64,000 bases of DNA from Endocarpon pusillum Z07020. Taxonomy: Eukaryota > Ascomycota > Eurotiomycetes > Verrucariales > Verrucariaceae. Of this stretch, positions 23,431 to 34,921 are shown piece after piece. A program made the position numbers and the translations under genes. Positions within the stretch are counted from its first letter, which is position 1; each line of letters opens with the position of its first letter. The stretch covers positions 1-64,000 of the forward strand of contig NW_006916578.1 of the NCBI RefSeq assembly GCF_000464535.1, read 5' to 3'. The notes beneath the pieces were generated by a model. The model was not told the DNA's origin, made no database searches, and saw only the letters and a program-made list of their open reading frames with translations.

Positions 23431-26160
23431 TACTTATTACGAATATAATAAATTCTTTCTATCTAGCAATTAGCTTTATAGTTACCTCAAATCTTTTAAT
23501 ACTTACGCTATAAAGAGCGCTCAGACAGTACTAGATCTATTAATTAATCTGAAAGGCGAGCCGCTAAAGAGTATCTTTAATAGTACAGAGACTTAAGTTA
23601 TAGCGTATTTAAATACTAACGCAGGATCTTTTAACATCTTTATAATAATAATTAACTCTGGATTTAATTACTTTGTAATTAATTAAGAACTCCTAGCTAT
23701 ACTGCCTTATATTATTAAATCTGTTAAGCAACTAATTATTAGAGATATTAGCAGATGTTAAGCTGTCTTTAAAATGACTATATTTGTTTTTTATATCTAA
23801 GGCGATTAAAGAGTTATCTTAAAACTTAAGATAGCTACGCTAATCTTTGATGACTTAAGCACTAATCTACTAATTAGTATAGATTATATTAAAGCTTAGA
23901 ATATAGTTATTAACATCCCTTATCAATTAGCTATATTTCATTATTTTAAGAAGATTAGAAAGCTAATAGCCTTTGTCCGCTTATAGGTGACCTGACAGCC
24001 TATAAGTAATTTTGTTGTTCAAGTCAGCAAGGATAGCATGATACCACCACACTCTATAGGCTAGATTGCGCTTCGCCTTAACTATTCTGGCAAGGCTAAC
24101 CTCCTTTTTACGTCTAATTATTCTGAGATCTCTAACAAAGTCATTACAGCTACTCAGAGTACAATTATATACTTAAATCAGGAATCTACGCCTTAAATAA
24201 TTAAACGTAGTACGATACTTAGTACAGCGTCCTTAATCCGTGCTAGCAGTTTCACGACCTTAGAGATAGCGACAGAGATACTAAACAGATTTCTAGGACA
24301 AGAATTACTACACCTCAATATTAGCTGTACATGTATAGCCAAATCCTGTACGTGCGTTATAACAAATAGCTTCTAAGGGCAGAAGACTAAGGACACTATC
24401 TCTGCAGAGAAGGAGAAGGTGAAAGACTCTCGCTGGTTAGAGAAGCCGTATTGACCTTACTATCGCTATAACATTCTGAAGGGTATCGTCGTCCCTAACG
24501 TTTCTACATCTACTTACCAAGAGGCCCACGTTAATAAAGACTTGCTACTAACGTAACAGAAATAACTCTAATAGCTAGCCAAGCGCTTCACAGTCATCTT
24601 CAATGACGCCCCTAGCATGGCTCGCTAACCAGAGGACGAATAGCTACAGATAAGGGTCCTATCAGAGCTTGAACAGAAGCTAAAGCCTCGAGCTCTATAC
24701 CGAAACGTGCTGTGTGCCAAGAAGGATATCAATGTTATATTTAGTAAGAATGTTCAACTAGGCTGTATAGCACTCGCTAAGCATTCCCTTTACTCTTTAC
24801 CTGTATTCGTAATATATAAGTACACTCTAGAGGGCGATGTCAAAAAGGCGCGACTAATAGTGGATCTGTGACCTTTTAACAATATAGCGGAATCTAATGC
24901 ATATCTATTGCCCCTCTAAGAGGATATCCTAGCGTCACTAGCATAAGCTTTGTATATCTCCTTAATTAACTTTATATCTAGCTTCTATTAGCACTTTCTA
25001 TACTCTAACAACTAATATCAAACAGTAATAGTTTCTTATTAAGGTCTAGAGCAATTTTGTATGGCGCCTATAGGCTTTAAAAACTCGCCTGCTTATAATC
25101 AGAGGACCTTTGAGCGATTATTTACTAGTCTATTATAGAAAATCATTAATATATATATTAATAACATTAATATCTTTACGAAAAGGGCTTTTAAGCAGCA
25201 TCTTTATAATCTAGATGTCATATTTTGACGCTTAGCTAACGTAGGTTATACATTTAAGGCTAGCAAGACCTATTTAGGATTCCAGAAGCTTGTTACGCTT
25301 AGCAAGTTTGTGAGTTGACTTGGCTACTTTACAGCTAAAGAGAAGCTTTAAGCCATCACTAATTAGGATATACCTAAAAATAGCTATAACCTAGAACACT
25401 TTATTAGGTTTGTTAGATGATATTATTAACAAGTGCCCTATTTTGCGTAACGCTCTAAGATACTTTAAGAGCTCAAAACTAGCATCTTTTAAGCGCCTTA
25501 AAAAAATAAAGGTTCTCTATTAAAGAAGCCTCAGGAGCGAAAGAGCTATAGGTCAAAAGCTCTAAGGAATCTATGAATGAACCAGCATAATGCCGTATTT
25601 AAGGATCTTAAGGCTGCATTTACAAAGGCCAACGATATTCTTCGCCATTTTAACTCTGTTAAGATTCTTTACATATTTCTTAACACATCCAAAGAGCTTG
25701 ATTTTGGTGTTATAGCCTATCAGCTAGAAGGCGAAGAGGCCTAGGATCTTTATAAGCCGTCAAGGACCTTCTTAAGACCTATCATCTTTTTATCTAAGTG
25801 CTTAACGCCGGCTAAACGTAATTATTAGCCTATAGACTTAGAACTAACAGGCCTTATCTAAGTAATTAAGTAATTGCGAATCTATATTGAACAAACAAGG
25901 ACCATTATTTATACTAACCACTAAGCGAATCCAATTATTATAGCGATAAAGTCGCTATATACAACATCCTCTCTAAAGATAAATATATGTTAATAAGGCT
26001 AGGTAGTGTTCCTAAGTCAGTACTAGAATAATATAACAGTTATCTATAAAGAAGGCTGTAATATAGTGGTCCTAAACGCATTATTAAGACTTTCTATAAA
26101 GCTCTACAGCCAAAAGGAGCTCTAGCAGCCTAAAGAGAAAGCTTTTCTCAGAGTAATGCT
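23431..26160 (+). pseudogene. Protease / RT / RNase H remnant of element C
   Basis: Decayed frames show an RT with the conserved start around 24640, the catalytic box at 25151-25175 altered from YIDD to YINN by G-to-A, and an RNase H region at about 25560-25900. No ORF over 60 codons survives. It links the gag and integrase parts of the same element. Confidence 0.65.
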
Positions 26161-27200
26161 ATTAGGGCTTAACGAAGGAGAACTTGAGAGACTACGCTAG
26201 GAGGTCAAGCAAGAATTTCGCGACCTATGCGAGAAGTTCCAGGAGATGTCACTGCCTACTCCAAACCCTTAAAGGCTTCCAAACCGACCCTACGCCCTGT
26301 TTTATCAAGAGAATAGTTCGGATCTCGTACGACTCAACGCGCAAGGAGCTGAACCGCGTTTTGTTATCCCTTATAGCTTTCGACATGCAATGCTGCAAGC
26401 TGCGCATGACGACCAGGTCCACAGAGGCTATACGCGGCTACGCAAGGCGCTCACAGGCGTATGGTGGCCGAAAATGAGCAGAGATATCCTGTCCTACATA
26501 CACTACTGCGCAGGATGCAGAATGAACAAGCCGCGCCGTGTGGGCTTTGTACTGCCTCTCTAATCGCTTCAAGCACCTCCGCGGCCTTTTTACTCCTTAA
26601 CAATGAATTTTATTACTGACCTACCCTCAGAGGATGGACATAACATGATTCTAGTCGTCGTTGACCGATTTTCAAAACGAGTAGCTTTTGAAATAGGGAA
26701 GAAGGCGCAAATGGCTGAGAAATAGGCCAAATGCCTCTAGGATAACGTTTTCTGCAAGAGGGGCTATGGCTTACCTAATACTATTACTACTGATAGAGAC
26801 GCACGATTTACAGCTGCGCTTTAGAAGAGAGTATTTGAATTAGTCGGCACGCAGCTGATCTATACTACAGCATACCACCCATCTGCGGATAGGCAGTCCG
26901 AACGCGTTAATCAAGAGCTAGAGATAGCCCTACGCTTTTACGTTAATGCGACACAGGCTAACTAGAGACTTTTCTTACCTACTATTAAGTTCTACTTTAA
27001 TGCGAACTACTCATTCGTTGTCGAACAGACCCTATTCCAAGTGATCTACAGCTTCACCCCTGCTACTTAATTAACGCTATTGATGCCAGAAGCGCCAGAG
27101 CAACTTGTCGCTAAACGGCAGGCAACAAGAGATATTGTAATAGAAGGGCTTTAATTAGCGGCTGATACAATGGCTGACAGAGCTTTATAAGACCGATCTT
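26161..27200 (+). pseudogene. Integrase remnant of element C
   Basis: The frame ending at about 26560 keeps a complete HHCC zinc-binding motif (H..H..CAGC). The core follows: MNFITDLP with the first Asp at about 26615, TTDRDARFT with the second Asp at about 26790, and the HPSADRQSERVNQELE segment with the catalytic Glu at about 26925. Several TAG codons in place of CAG or TGG break it. All three acidic catalytic residues are still readable. Confidence 0.75.
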
Positions 27201-27400
27201 TCGAATCTAGGTGGGCTTGACTACGTCTTTCGCTAAAGACCTACTTGTTGCCCTTAATATGTAAATTTGCGTTATCTCTATGTTACACGAGAGCCTTTCG
27301 AATTCTAGAGACCGTGGGCAAGGGCAACGCGCTACAAATAGACCTGCTTGCCAGCTGGGGCATCTACCAAGTCATCAATAAGATCCATCTTGATCCTGCG

Positions 27401-27715
27401 CCAGACCCTAAAGACGACCCCTATCAGCGAAATGTACCTCCTCCACCAGACCATATCGACGAAAAAGGGATGGAACAATGAGAGATAGAGAAGATAGTGG
27501 GCAAGCTCGTCAACGGCGAGGCAATAACATACAAGGTTAGATGGCATGGCTTTGGCGAGGATGACGATACTTGGGAGGCTCAAACAGCATTTCCGAATGC
27601 TCAAAAGTCAGTGCAGGCGTACGAAGACGCCCTGCGGCGCTCTAGACTCCAAGGGCGTCGCCAGGCTGATGGATTGACCCTCTACAGAGAGCCTCGACCG
27701 CGGCTACGGCGCTAG
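27401..27715 (+). pseudogene. Chromodomain of element C pol, well preserved
   Basis: 27245-27481 and 27497-27715 are one protein separated by a single in-frame TGA at 27479-27481. The second part is a chromodomain: IEKIVGKLVNGEAITYKV, then RWHGFGEDDDTWE, with the tryptophans of the methyl-lysine cage present. This is the most intact part of any element in the island. It shows the family is a chromovirus. Confidence 0.75.
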
Positions 27716-27830
27716 ACCGAATCAGGAGAGAGTGTCAGCTCAGAGAGATGCTGTTGTTTGTGCATTTCCTGCGTTTTGCTACGCTGCTGCTGTGACCACG
27801 AGGACGTGGTCTTTTTCTGCTGGCGGCAAC

Positions 27831-28056
27831 TGTTACGTAGTAACCTGGCTAAATGCCCCGAAGGGGTATTAGGGCAGGGCTTCGCGCGCCTTGGCGCCCT
27901 GCGCCTTATCCTTCTACCCCTCCATAGCTGTTAGATAGCCTCAACCACTCCTTCACCACGATCATAACAGCTATATCAGAGCTCTAGTGACCAGGTGATA
28001 CCCTCTGTTGCTTCTATAGCAGCACCATACCCCTATTACAGAGATATCCCGTAATA
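27831..28056 (+). repeat. 3' LTR of element C
   Basis: 226 bp, beginning TGTTACGTAG and ending GTAATA. It is followed by the GCTAA duplication and by B1 sequence. It differs from the 5' LTR by transitions only, as far as I can read. Confidence 0.9.
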
Positions 28057-28222
28057 GCTAAGACCCCTCTTAACTCTTATACAAAAGATATCTTAATATT
28101 TATAAAAGAACTCTTAGACTATTATTATATAGAACTAGTTTAAAGCTAAGCAAAAATTACAGATATAGTAAATAGAAACTAGAGATAATACTTTGCTTTA
28201 GTATATTATAAAGGAGATAAAG
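28057..28222 (+). mobile_element. Gypsy family B, copy B1, fragment 5
   Basis: B1 continues after element C and aligns with the reverse complement of B2 from about 9735 to 9570. It breaks off at a short TATAGC microhomology with the tail of a C LTR. The rest of B1 (chromodomain, 3' LTR) is absent. Confidence 0.85.
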
Positions 28223-28264
28223 TATAGCAGCACCATACCCCCATTACAGAGATATCCCGTAATA
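28223..28264 (+). repeat. Second C-family LTR tail
   Basis: 42 bp identical or nearly so to the last bases of the element C LTR, fused to B1 on the left and MULE sequence on the right. It is the scar of another C-type element or of a recombination between LTRs. Confidence 0.8.
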
Positions 28265-29311
28265 CTACACTTTCTGTTCTATCTAACCAACCCACTTAGA
28301 CCCAGCTTCTAGTTAAGACTTGTCTTAACTAGTTAAGCCTAATACTAAAGAGTTATAATTTCTATAAATTTATACTTAAAAGCATCTAAATCTAGGCGCT
28401 TATTTGAATTAATGTTCTGAGAGCCTTTACTCTAGCATAAAAGACCTTCTAAATAAGCAACTTAGTATAAAAGAGGCTAGTCATTAATTAAGAGTTACTA
28501 TAAAGTTAAAGCTAAGATAATTATCTTAGAACAAGGCTTAGAATAATAGTAAGTTATCTTATATACTTAACTTATAAGTATTTATATTGCTAGCAAATAC
28601 TATATCGCTTTTTATTATTTTAAAGATATCCTTTAAATAGGAGGCCACAAAAGATAAGATAAATAAAGGTACTCTACGCTTTAAACCCTCTTGTTTTGAA
28701 TACAAGATACTTGTTTTATTTGACTTTCTCTGCAAACATTATCTTATATAGCCATTTAAAGATAGTGTCTTTATCCCTTAATTCTTAATATACTCTTATT
28801 AATAGATTAATAGTAAGCCTATCTATATTACTAATTAGGTACTAACGTACTATACTTTCACTCTACTGATATCCCCTCTACCAAATTCTGCCTCTTACTT
28901 ATAGCACCCTTATATCTCTCCTAATAAGAATCAGATTACAGGGCTTGGTCTACAAGTTCTAGAGGCTAGAGAGGACCTTATAGGCTATGCTCGTACACGA
29001 CACGATCGAGCAGCTATAAACGCCTCACAAGGTCTTGTTGAATTCGCTCAAGAGCTTAAAGAGAATGATCTTAATACTCGAATGCCAGATACCGTCAACA
29101 AATCAGGATGGAATAGGCAGTTCAAGAGTCATGATAGGGTCAACAAGTGACTTATGACAAGAGCTGAGGCAGCAGAGCGTGATGCTGATAACAGAGAGCA
29201 GGTTGCTGTTCGAGAGGCACGCCAGGAGACTAATATGGCTCTTATAGCTTTATTTTAATAGGGCTGATGCCATCTACAAGTGCACCTCCTCCTCCTCCAA
29301 CTCCTGACGAA

Positions 29312-29343
<32 letters not shown>

Positions 29344-29745
29344 AGCTGTAGACGAGGCTTTTATTCCCCCCCCCTCAACAGCGCTAGCAGCAATGACGCA
29401 ATCAAGAGCTGGCCGCAAGAGAGCCCCTACAATGAAGGCATTAGAGGCTGAAAAGGTACCCAAACGGGGTACAGGGCAGGGCAGGGGTAGGGGCAGAGGC
29501 AGAGTAGGCAGAGGGGCAAGGGAATAGAGTCATTTCTATACACCATGATTTCTATACTTATTTCCTAATAGGGAAGTTATAACAGCATCAATAGATAGTG
29601 TGGATAACTGTGTACAATCTTCATATGATTCAGATGGGCAAGATGGGTGGATTTGTTAGTAATTTGTATGACGCAATACCCGCCAAGACCCAAACGCCGA
29701 ATGCACCGCTGCGAATGCACCGCTCCGAACGCATTCCGGTCTTTC
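28265..29745 (+). pseudogene. Mutator-like transposase, copy MULE1 (5'-truncated, RIP-decayed)
   Basis: It aligns with MULE2 from about 33550 onward. The left half (28265-28940) is AT-rich and unreadable but still matches base for base with C/T changes, for example around 28380-28480 and 28735-28760. The right half (28940-29527) is much less mutated. It carries the C-terminal basic region and a Pro- and Glu-rich tail with a GAA microsatellite at 29307-29345. The open frame 29267-29527 is this tail, not a separate gene. A conserved terminal segment (29655-29745) is shared with MULE2. Confidence 0.8.
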
Positions 29746-30934
29746 CGTGGCTGATTGGATGAATGTGACCACACCTCCATCTAGAGTCTCGCCCCACATA
29801 TTAGTGACCTACAGCCTTGATAATATCGCCACCATCCCAAATCATCCCGGAAGCGACCGTGGATGTATAATTCGGTTTGTGACGACGGAAGACATGGCAT
29901 GAGCATGGTAAGTAGAGTAGGTATGACTCCTTCCTGGGGATGCTGTACTGTCTGTAATTTTTCTTGGTGGATTCGTTGCCACGCTAGGCGCAGGTACGAT
30001 GCAGAAGGCGTGCCTGTGCTATATCTCGCAGCATTGCTATGGCCCAAGACGGTGTCCATGGGACTGATCAGCTTCAAGGGTAAAATTCTGATTGGTTTGG
30101 GCAAAAAGACAATTTACTTCGACCTGCATTCTCCTTCCGCGTGAAGCTATGAAGTCATGAAACCTCATCTACACCTTTTCCGCGGGGAATGATCACGAAG
30201 CCAATTGAAGTGTAGAGTAAGATCATATTTGATCGACTTTGAAGATGTGCATGGGACCAATTGTAGTGTTGGTTGTCCGTCAAACGACCATAGATAACAT
30301 GGTCTGCAATCCAATGAGACATGCCTCTTAGGTGAATAGGCAGGTCAAAAGATGGACCCCAACTCAAATGCATCGAGTTGCTACATCTAGGCTCGGGGTT
30401 CCGTCACAGGTCCATAGCAGTGTGATGCTTTCTGATTATCCGCGGGCTTGGGCGTGTGACGATGAGAATGAATTGCCTGAAAGATACGAGGATGCCCCCA
30501 GGTCTCGGTACCAATGAGAGGTACCCGTGCAACTCCGAGGGTGCCTTCGCGCCTTTCCCAATTGGATAGACAAGTGCCGACTGAGTGTGCCACCACTTAA
30601 CTACCCTCTACCGGGCAAAAACCCTCGCTACGAAAACGATTCGTATTCGATTCGTGTTGATTGGCACCAGAACCAGCCACTAGGTTATTGGGGTGGACGC
30701 GATTTGTGGGGTGCACGTGAGTGGGGTTGGTGGCGCTACGGCAAGTGGGGTATTGGTATGACTCAGCCGTCGATCCAGCTTGAATACATAAAAGAAGTGC
30801 AACTTTCAGCTAATTCTTTCAATCCCCAACACCAACAAGTGATTACAGCTATTCGACCTACACTCAGAGGACACAAGTCAGCAAATCAATCATAAACCTC
30901 GTACCAGCGAATACCTGCTTCCAAATTCAAAACC
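29746..30934. other. Intergenic; promoter region of the metallothionein gene
   Basis: Base composition returns to normal here. Short overlapping ORFs on both strands (for example 30527-30895, 122 aa) resemble no family I know. Close to the metallothionein start lies a TATA-like ATACATAAAAG at about 30784-30794. Repeated GTGGGGT/STRE-like G runs lie at 30690-30755. Both are candidates only. Confidence 0.4.
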
Positions 30935-31123
30935 ATGGGTATATGCTCCCTCAACTCTAACCGTCTCTCACTCTTTACTCACTCACAGCCTCAGGTGATT
31001 GTGGAAACAGCGGTTGCAGTTGCGGCGATAGTTGCACTTGCGCAGGCTCCTGCTCTTGCGGCGTAAGCCTCAGCTTACTCCACGATGCAGCTGAACATCA
31101 AGCTGACTGTGATGCAGAACTAG
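30935..31123 (+). CDS. Metallothionein, 27 aa, two introns
   Basis: Joined exons 30935-30938, 30989-31062 and 31118-31123 give a 27-residue protein with seven cysteines at 6, 11, 13, 17, 19, 23 and 25, arranged as C-X-C pairs among Gly, Ser and Asp, with no aromatic residue. That is the make-up of small fungal copper metallothioneins, which chelate Cu(I) in the cytosol; Neurospora copper metallothionein also has seven cysteines in about 25 residues. The start context is AACCATGG. Intron 1 (30939-30988, 50 bp) has a CTAAC branch site; intron 2 (31063-31117, 55 bp) has GTAAGC, CTGAC and GCAG. Without splicing intron 2 the frame runs to a 60-residue product with an unrelated tail. The gene sits between two MULE copies. 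Confidence 0.75.
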
Positions 31124-32295
31124 CGTGCCGGGCCAGCCTTGCCTGCGGTCGCATGAGCTACTAAGATGGCTTTGCAGCATTAGAGATAACGACACCGAGA
31201 TGAATTACAGACCTTTGCAGTGAACAGTGCTTTATGGGGGGAGTGAGGAGCTTTGAGAAGGACGTGTCATTATTGTAGCTAGAGAGGCGAGAAAATTGAC
31301 TGAGCTTTTCTATCGACTTGCCTCCCGAGTGCTGTTAGACGCATTCCCCAACCTGTGAATGTACACACTTCTAAGATACTAGTATCTCCCAATCCCCGTA
31401 CGACAATTTGATCAATGGCCCATCAGAGTTCTATTATGCAATCGCTTACAGGATTTACTAGCAGCTGTTGACAAGATTGAATTCACGACATTGCCAATTG
31501 TACTCCAACGAGGCATTGTTTCCGACGATGCTTGGCGATGATGCATGTCTTTGTACTACGTACCGGTATCAAGTGTCCCAACAAGAACGCACCAATAACA
31601 TGCGACCTTGTGCATCAATTACAGAGCCAACATTGCAAGAGAACGGCACAGACTCTCATAGGCTAGTTTAAAACGAATAGCGCCAAGGGTGTCAAAAAGC
31701 ACTGCCCTAAGTTTTCTGTGCACTGGTTGATCCTGGTGTTGGCGGCGATCGATAAAATGCTGTCAGCTCGCCACGAACGGTTCCACAGCAACATCCATGA
31801 TAACAGCATGACGCATAGAAGATTATAATTTTGAGGGCAGCGCTTACAAACACTTCATACGGAATCAGAATAGAGTCCGTGAACTGTGCCAAGGGAGGAA
31901 GGAAGAAGGCGGTTGGCAAAGATGTCGGAGGTGAGGCTTCGTAGCGGATTGTAGCAATTGAATGAAGGAGTCTGCGAAGACAATCCTAATTGTAAAATCC
32001 TGTTGGGTGCTATCCATTGATTATCAACCATCGAAGCATCAGCGGAACCAATTTCTCTCTCATGTGCTTGCTCAACATGCGGATGACCCAACACGTATTC
32101 ACACCACTGGAAATACCTGTACCAAGAACACCTGTGAAGATAATGCCAAGAAATGGCACGTGAGTATGTAGAGTTCCTGCCCTAAGCCCACACGTTGCCA
32201 ATTTGCTGCTATTCATAATTTGAGCCTCTCGTCGCTTCCTAAATAGGTATCCAGATAGATATCCTTGGTGTTGTGCTTTGTTACTGCTTGTTGCC
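31124..32295. other. Intergenic between metallothionein gene and MULE2
   Basis: Normal base composition. The minus strand at about 31720-32170 contains adjoining short frames that look like coding sequence interrupted by frameshifts, but no family is recognisable. No 5' terminal inverted repeat matching the 3' end of MULE2 could be found here. Confidence 0.4.
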
Positions 32296-34921
32296 ATGGC
32301 CACTGCTCCTTGGACTGCCCATCCTCACTGCCCTGCGCACCTCCGCGGCGAAGTCGAAGCTCGTGTGAGGGCTTTCCCCCCTGCGTTTCTGAATGAACCC
32401 TCGAACGGAGAGGTCTTTGATAACGTAGAGCTCTGCAGAGAGCGTCTCCAGGGCTTCGCTTTTGCTCAGGGTTTTGCTATAACACAGCAAAGCGGGAGTA
32501 TGAAGCAGGCTCGTCAGATTTTCTATTTTCATTGTATCCATCATGGCAATTCGACGAGGAATTATAGGAAGTTAGAGGAGCATGTTGAGAGGGATGAGGA
32601 GGACAATATTACTAGTCGACGTAAGCAAGAAGCAACAGCTATCAACGCAAGGAATTGTCTATACCTTATATATCTCGCCTTCAAGCAAATAGGCAAGCGT
32701 GGATCTCGAGAATTTGGCCTTATATTAGGCGTCAAAAACAACTCTCATAGCCATTCTATAGCGGTGAAGGCGGTAAACCCTTTGGTATACACAGAGCACA
32801 AAAAGGCCCTCCCTGGGTATCAAATAGCCCTGGATTTGGGTAAGTCTCTGCGGTCAGCTCATATCTCGTATTCTGCAGCACGTCGAGTGCTTGAACAAGC
32901 TGGTTTCCCTCTTGATCGTAAGAGTTACTATAATCTTCGTCATCGCGCTCTCTCTGCTGAAAAAGATGAGTTTGCTGGCCTTGTTGTTGCCCTTGAAGAT
33001 GCTGGTTTCGTTTTTGAATGCCGTATGGAGGAGGAAATCGACCAACAGTCTGGCGAGGTAGTTGAGACTCAGTTATAGCAAATTTGGTTCGCTCATCCTG
33101 ATCAAATCTGATACGCTCAGCGCTTTATAGCAGGATGGACCCTTTTCGTTGATGGCACGTTTAATACGAATGCTCGCAATCTTGTTCTACTTGTTATGGC
33201 AGGTATAACCAACTGTAACAGGACCTTCGTTGCTGCCCTATCATTTGCTCGTTCAGAATCCAAAATGTCCTTCGATTTCATCTTCTAGAGCCTTAAATAG
33301 CGCGTTTTCTATCCTCCTATTCCTCCGCCACGTTTGGTACTTAGTGATTAAGCAGCTGGCATGACAGCGTCACTCCCTACAGCTCTTCCTGATGCAATTC
33401 TACAGTACTGCGACTGGCACGCTGTAGAGAACGTTATGAAGCGGCTAGCAGACAAGGGTTACAAAAAGGAGGCCTGTGAAGAGCTTAGAGATATTCTATA
33501 GCGTTTTGTCAAAAGCCATACGCAAGGGGAGCTTGCTACGCGTCGGATAGAGCTACATTCAAAGCTTAAGCAGAGCGAAATCAAGTACTTAGAGGAGTAC
33601 TGGGGTCCTCGAGAGATACGTTTTTTGCGTATTTATACTCGCAGCTATCCTAACCTGGGCAGTCATTCAAATCAGCGCTCTGAAAGCATTCATCCTGTGA
33701 CTACAAAGATCCTCAACAAGAATATAAGTATGGAGGAGGTAGCACGACGTCTAGGAGAGACTATCAAGGCAAAATTCCGAGAACTAAATGAGGAGGAGGC
33801 CTATAGGCAGTAAGTTACCTCGAACGCTAGATTTGCATGCATTTTCGTGGCTGGCAGATACAGTAACGTTTCAAGCTATTCAGCGGCTATCTATTGAGTG
33901 GCAAGCTACGAAATTAGGATGTCAAGATGGCTCACTTCAAGCTATATCAGATATCTGCACTAGTTGCGAGATATTACTTCGATTTGGCCTTCCTTGCAAG
34001 CATTATCTTCGTCAAGTATGCCTTAATGGCTTACTGATCCCTCGCTCTCTTTTACACCCTCGTTGGTGGTTACAAGGAGAGCCTGTTAGGATAGCTAACT
34101 GGTCGCCATTATATCAGACTGCTGAATTACCTCTATCCCCCCCTCGAAATACAACTATTCAGAACCCTTTTCTATCTCCTATAAGGACTCAAATAACAGG
34201 GCTTGATCTAGAGGTCATAGAGGCACGAGATAATCTTACAGGATACGCGCGTCAACGCTACGAAAACGCAGCAACTCAAGCTCAACGAGGTCTTATTGAA
34301 TTCGCTCAAGAACTTGGTAATGATGACCTCCATGTTCGAATGCCAGATACTGTCAAGAGATCCTCATGGGGACGTCAGTTTAAAACTCACGATAGGGTCA
34401 ATAAGCGGCTTATGACAGGGCCAGAGGCAGCAGAACGTGACGCCAATAATAAAGAGCAGGCCGCTGCTCGAGAGGCACGCCAGGAGGCTAGTATAGCTCT
34501 TGCAGCTTCATTATCAGGGCCAATACCCCTCGCAGGGCCTTCTCCTCCTCCTCCTCCTCCTCCATCTACAGCTCCTATTGACGTGGAGAGCGTCCTTGAT
34601 ACCCCCCCTCGTGGATCTGCCGCTGGCGCCCTCGCTATCCCTGTCACCACCACCACCACCACAGTTGATCGGTCCTTCCCAACTCCTGGGAATGAAGAAG
34701 AAGAAGAAAAAGAGGAGGAAGAAGAAGAAGCTATAGATGAGGCTTTTATACCCCCCCTTCAACAGCGCCAGCAGCGATGACGCAATCAAGAGCTGGGCGT
34801 AAGAGAGCGCCTACAATGAAGGCGTTAGAGGCTGAAAAGGCGCCAAAACGGGCTACAGGGCAGGGCAAGGCCAGAGGCAAGGCCAGAGGCAGGGGCGGAG
34901 CAAGCGGAGCGGCCCAGGGAT
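32296..34921 (+). pseudogene. Mutator-like (FAR1/Hop-type) transposase, copy MULE2, nearly intact
   Basis: The reading frame encodes a FAR1-type N-terminal DNA-binding region (to about 33078) and then a MULE DDE domain: Asp in FVDGTFNTN (about 33150), Asp in LVLSD before AAGM (about 33345), and Glu in SNQRSESIHP (about 33675). A SWIM zinc finger, CEILLRFGLPCKH (about 33965-34005), follows, and then a Pro- and Glu-rich tail. At least seven in-frame stops interrupt it (33076, 33109, 33127, 33286, 33298, 33349, 33498), mostly CAG/CAA changed to TAG/TAA. There is also a frameshift near 33810 and a homopolymer slip at the C run near 34750. The basic C-terminus ends at 34921. The protein cannot be made as is. 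Confidence 0.85.

Larger units (their letters stand above)
21431..28056 (+). mobile_element. Full-length Gypsy chromovirus C inserted in B1
   Basis: A complete 6626-bp element: 226-bp LTRs at both ends, and GCTAA target duplications at 21426-21430 and 28057-28061. B1 sequence is continuous across the insertion. Internal order on the + strand is gag, protease, RT, RNase H, integrase and chromodomain. RIP is patchy. The gag middle (22910-23430), integrase N-terminus (26160-26560) and chromodomain (27300-27720) keep normal base composition, while the RT region is badly decayed and its catalytic YIDD reads YINN (25151-25175). It is not autonomous. Confidence 0.92.

Noticed and set aside
29267..29527. 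86-aa acidic/basic protein
   Set aside because: It is the C-terminal tail of the broken MULE1 transposase; the same tail exists in MULE2.
30527..30895. 122-aa ORF before the metallothionein gene
   Set aside because: Trp/Gly-rich by composition with no domain; it lies in the likely promoter region.
33810..33859. Possible intron (GTAAGT) in the MULE2 transposase
   Set aside because: No acceptor nearby restores the downstream frame, so a frameshift is the simpler reading.
34387..34789. Arg/Gly- and Phe-rich antisense ORFs
   Set aside because: They are produced by the GAA and CCT microsatellites of the MULE transposase tail read in other frames.
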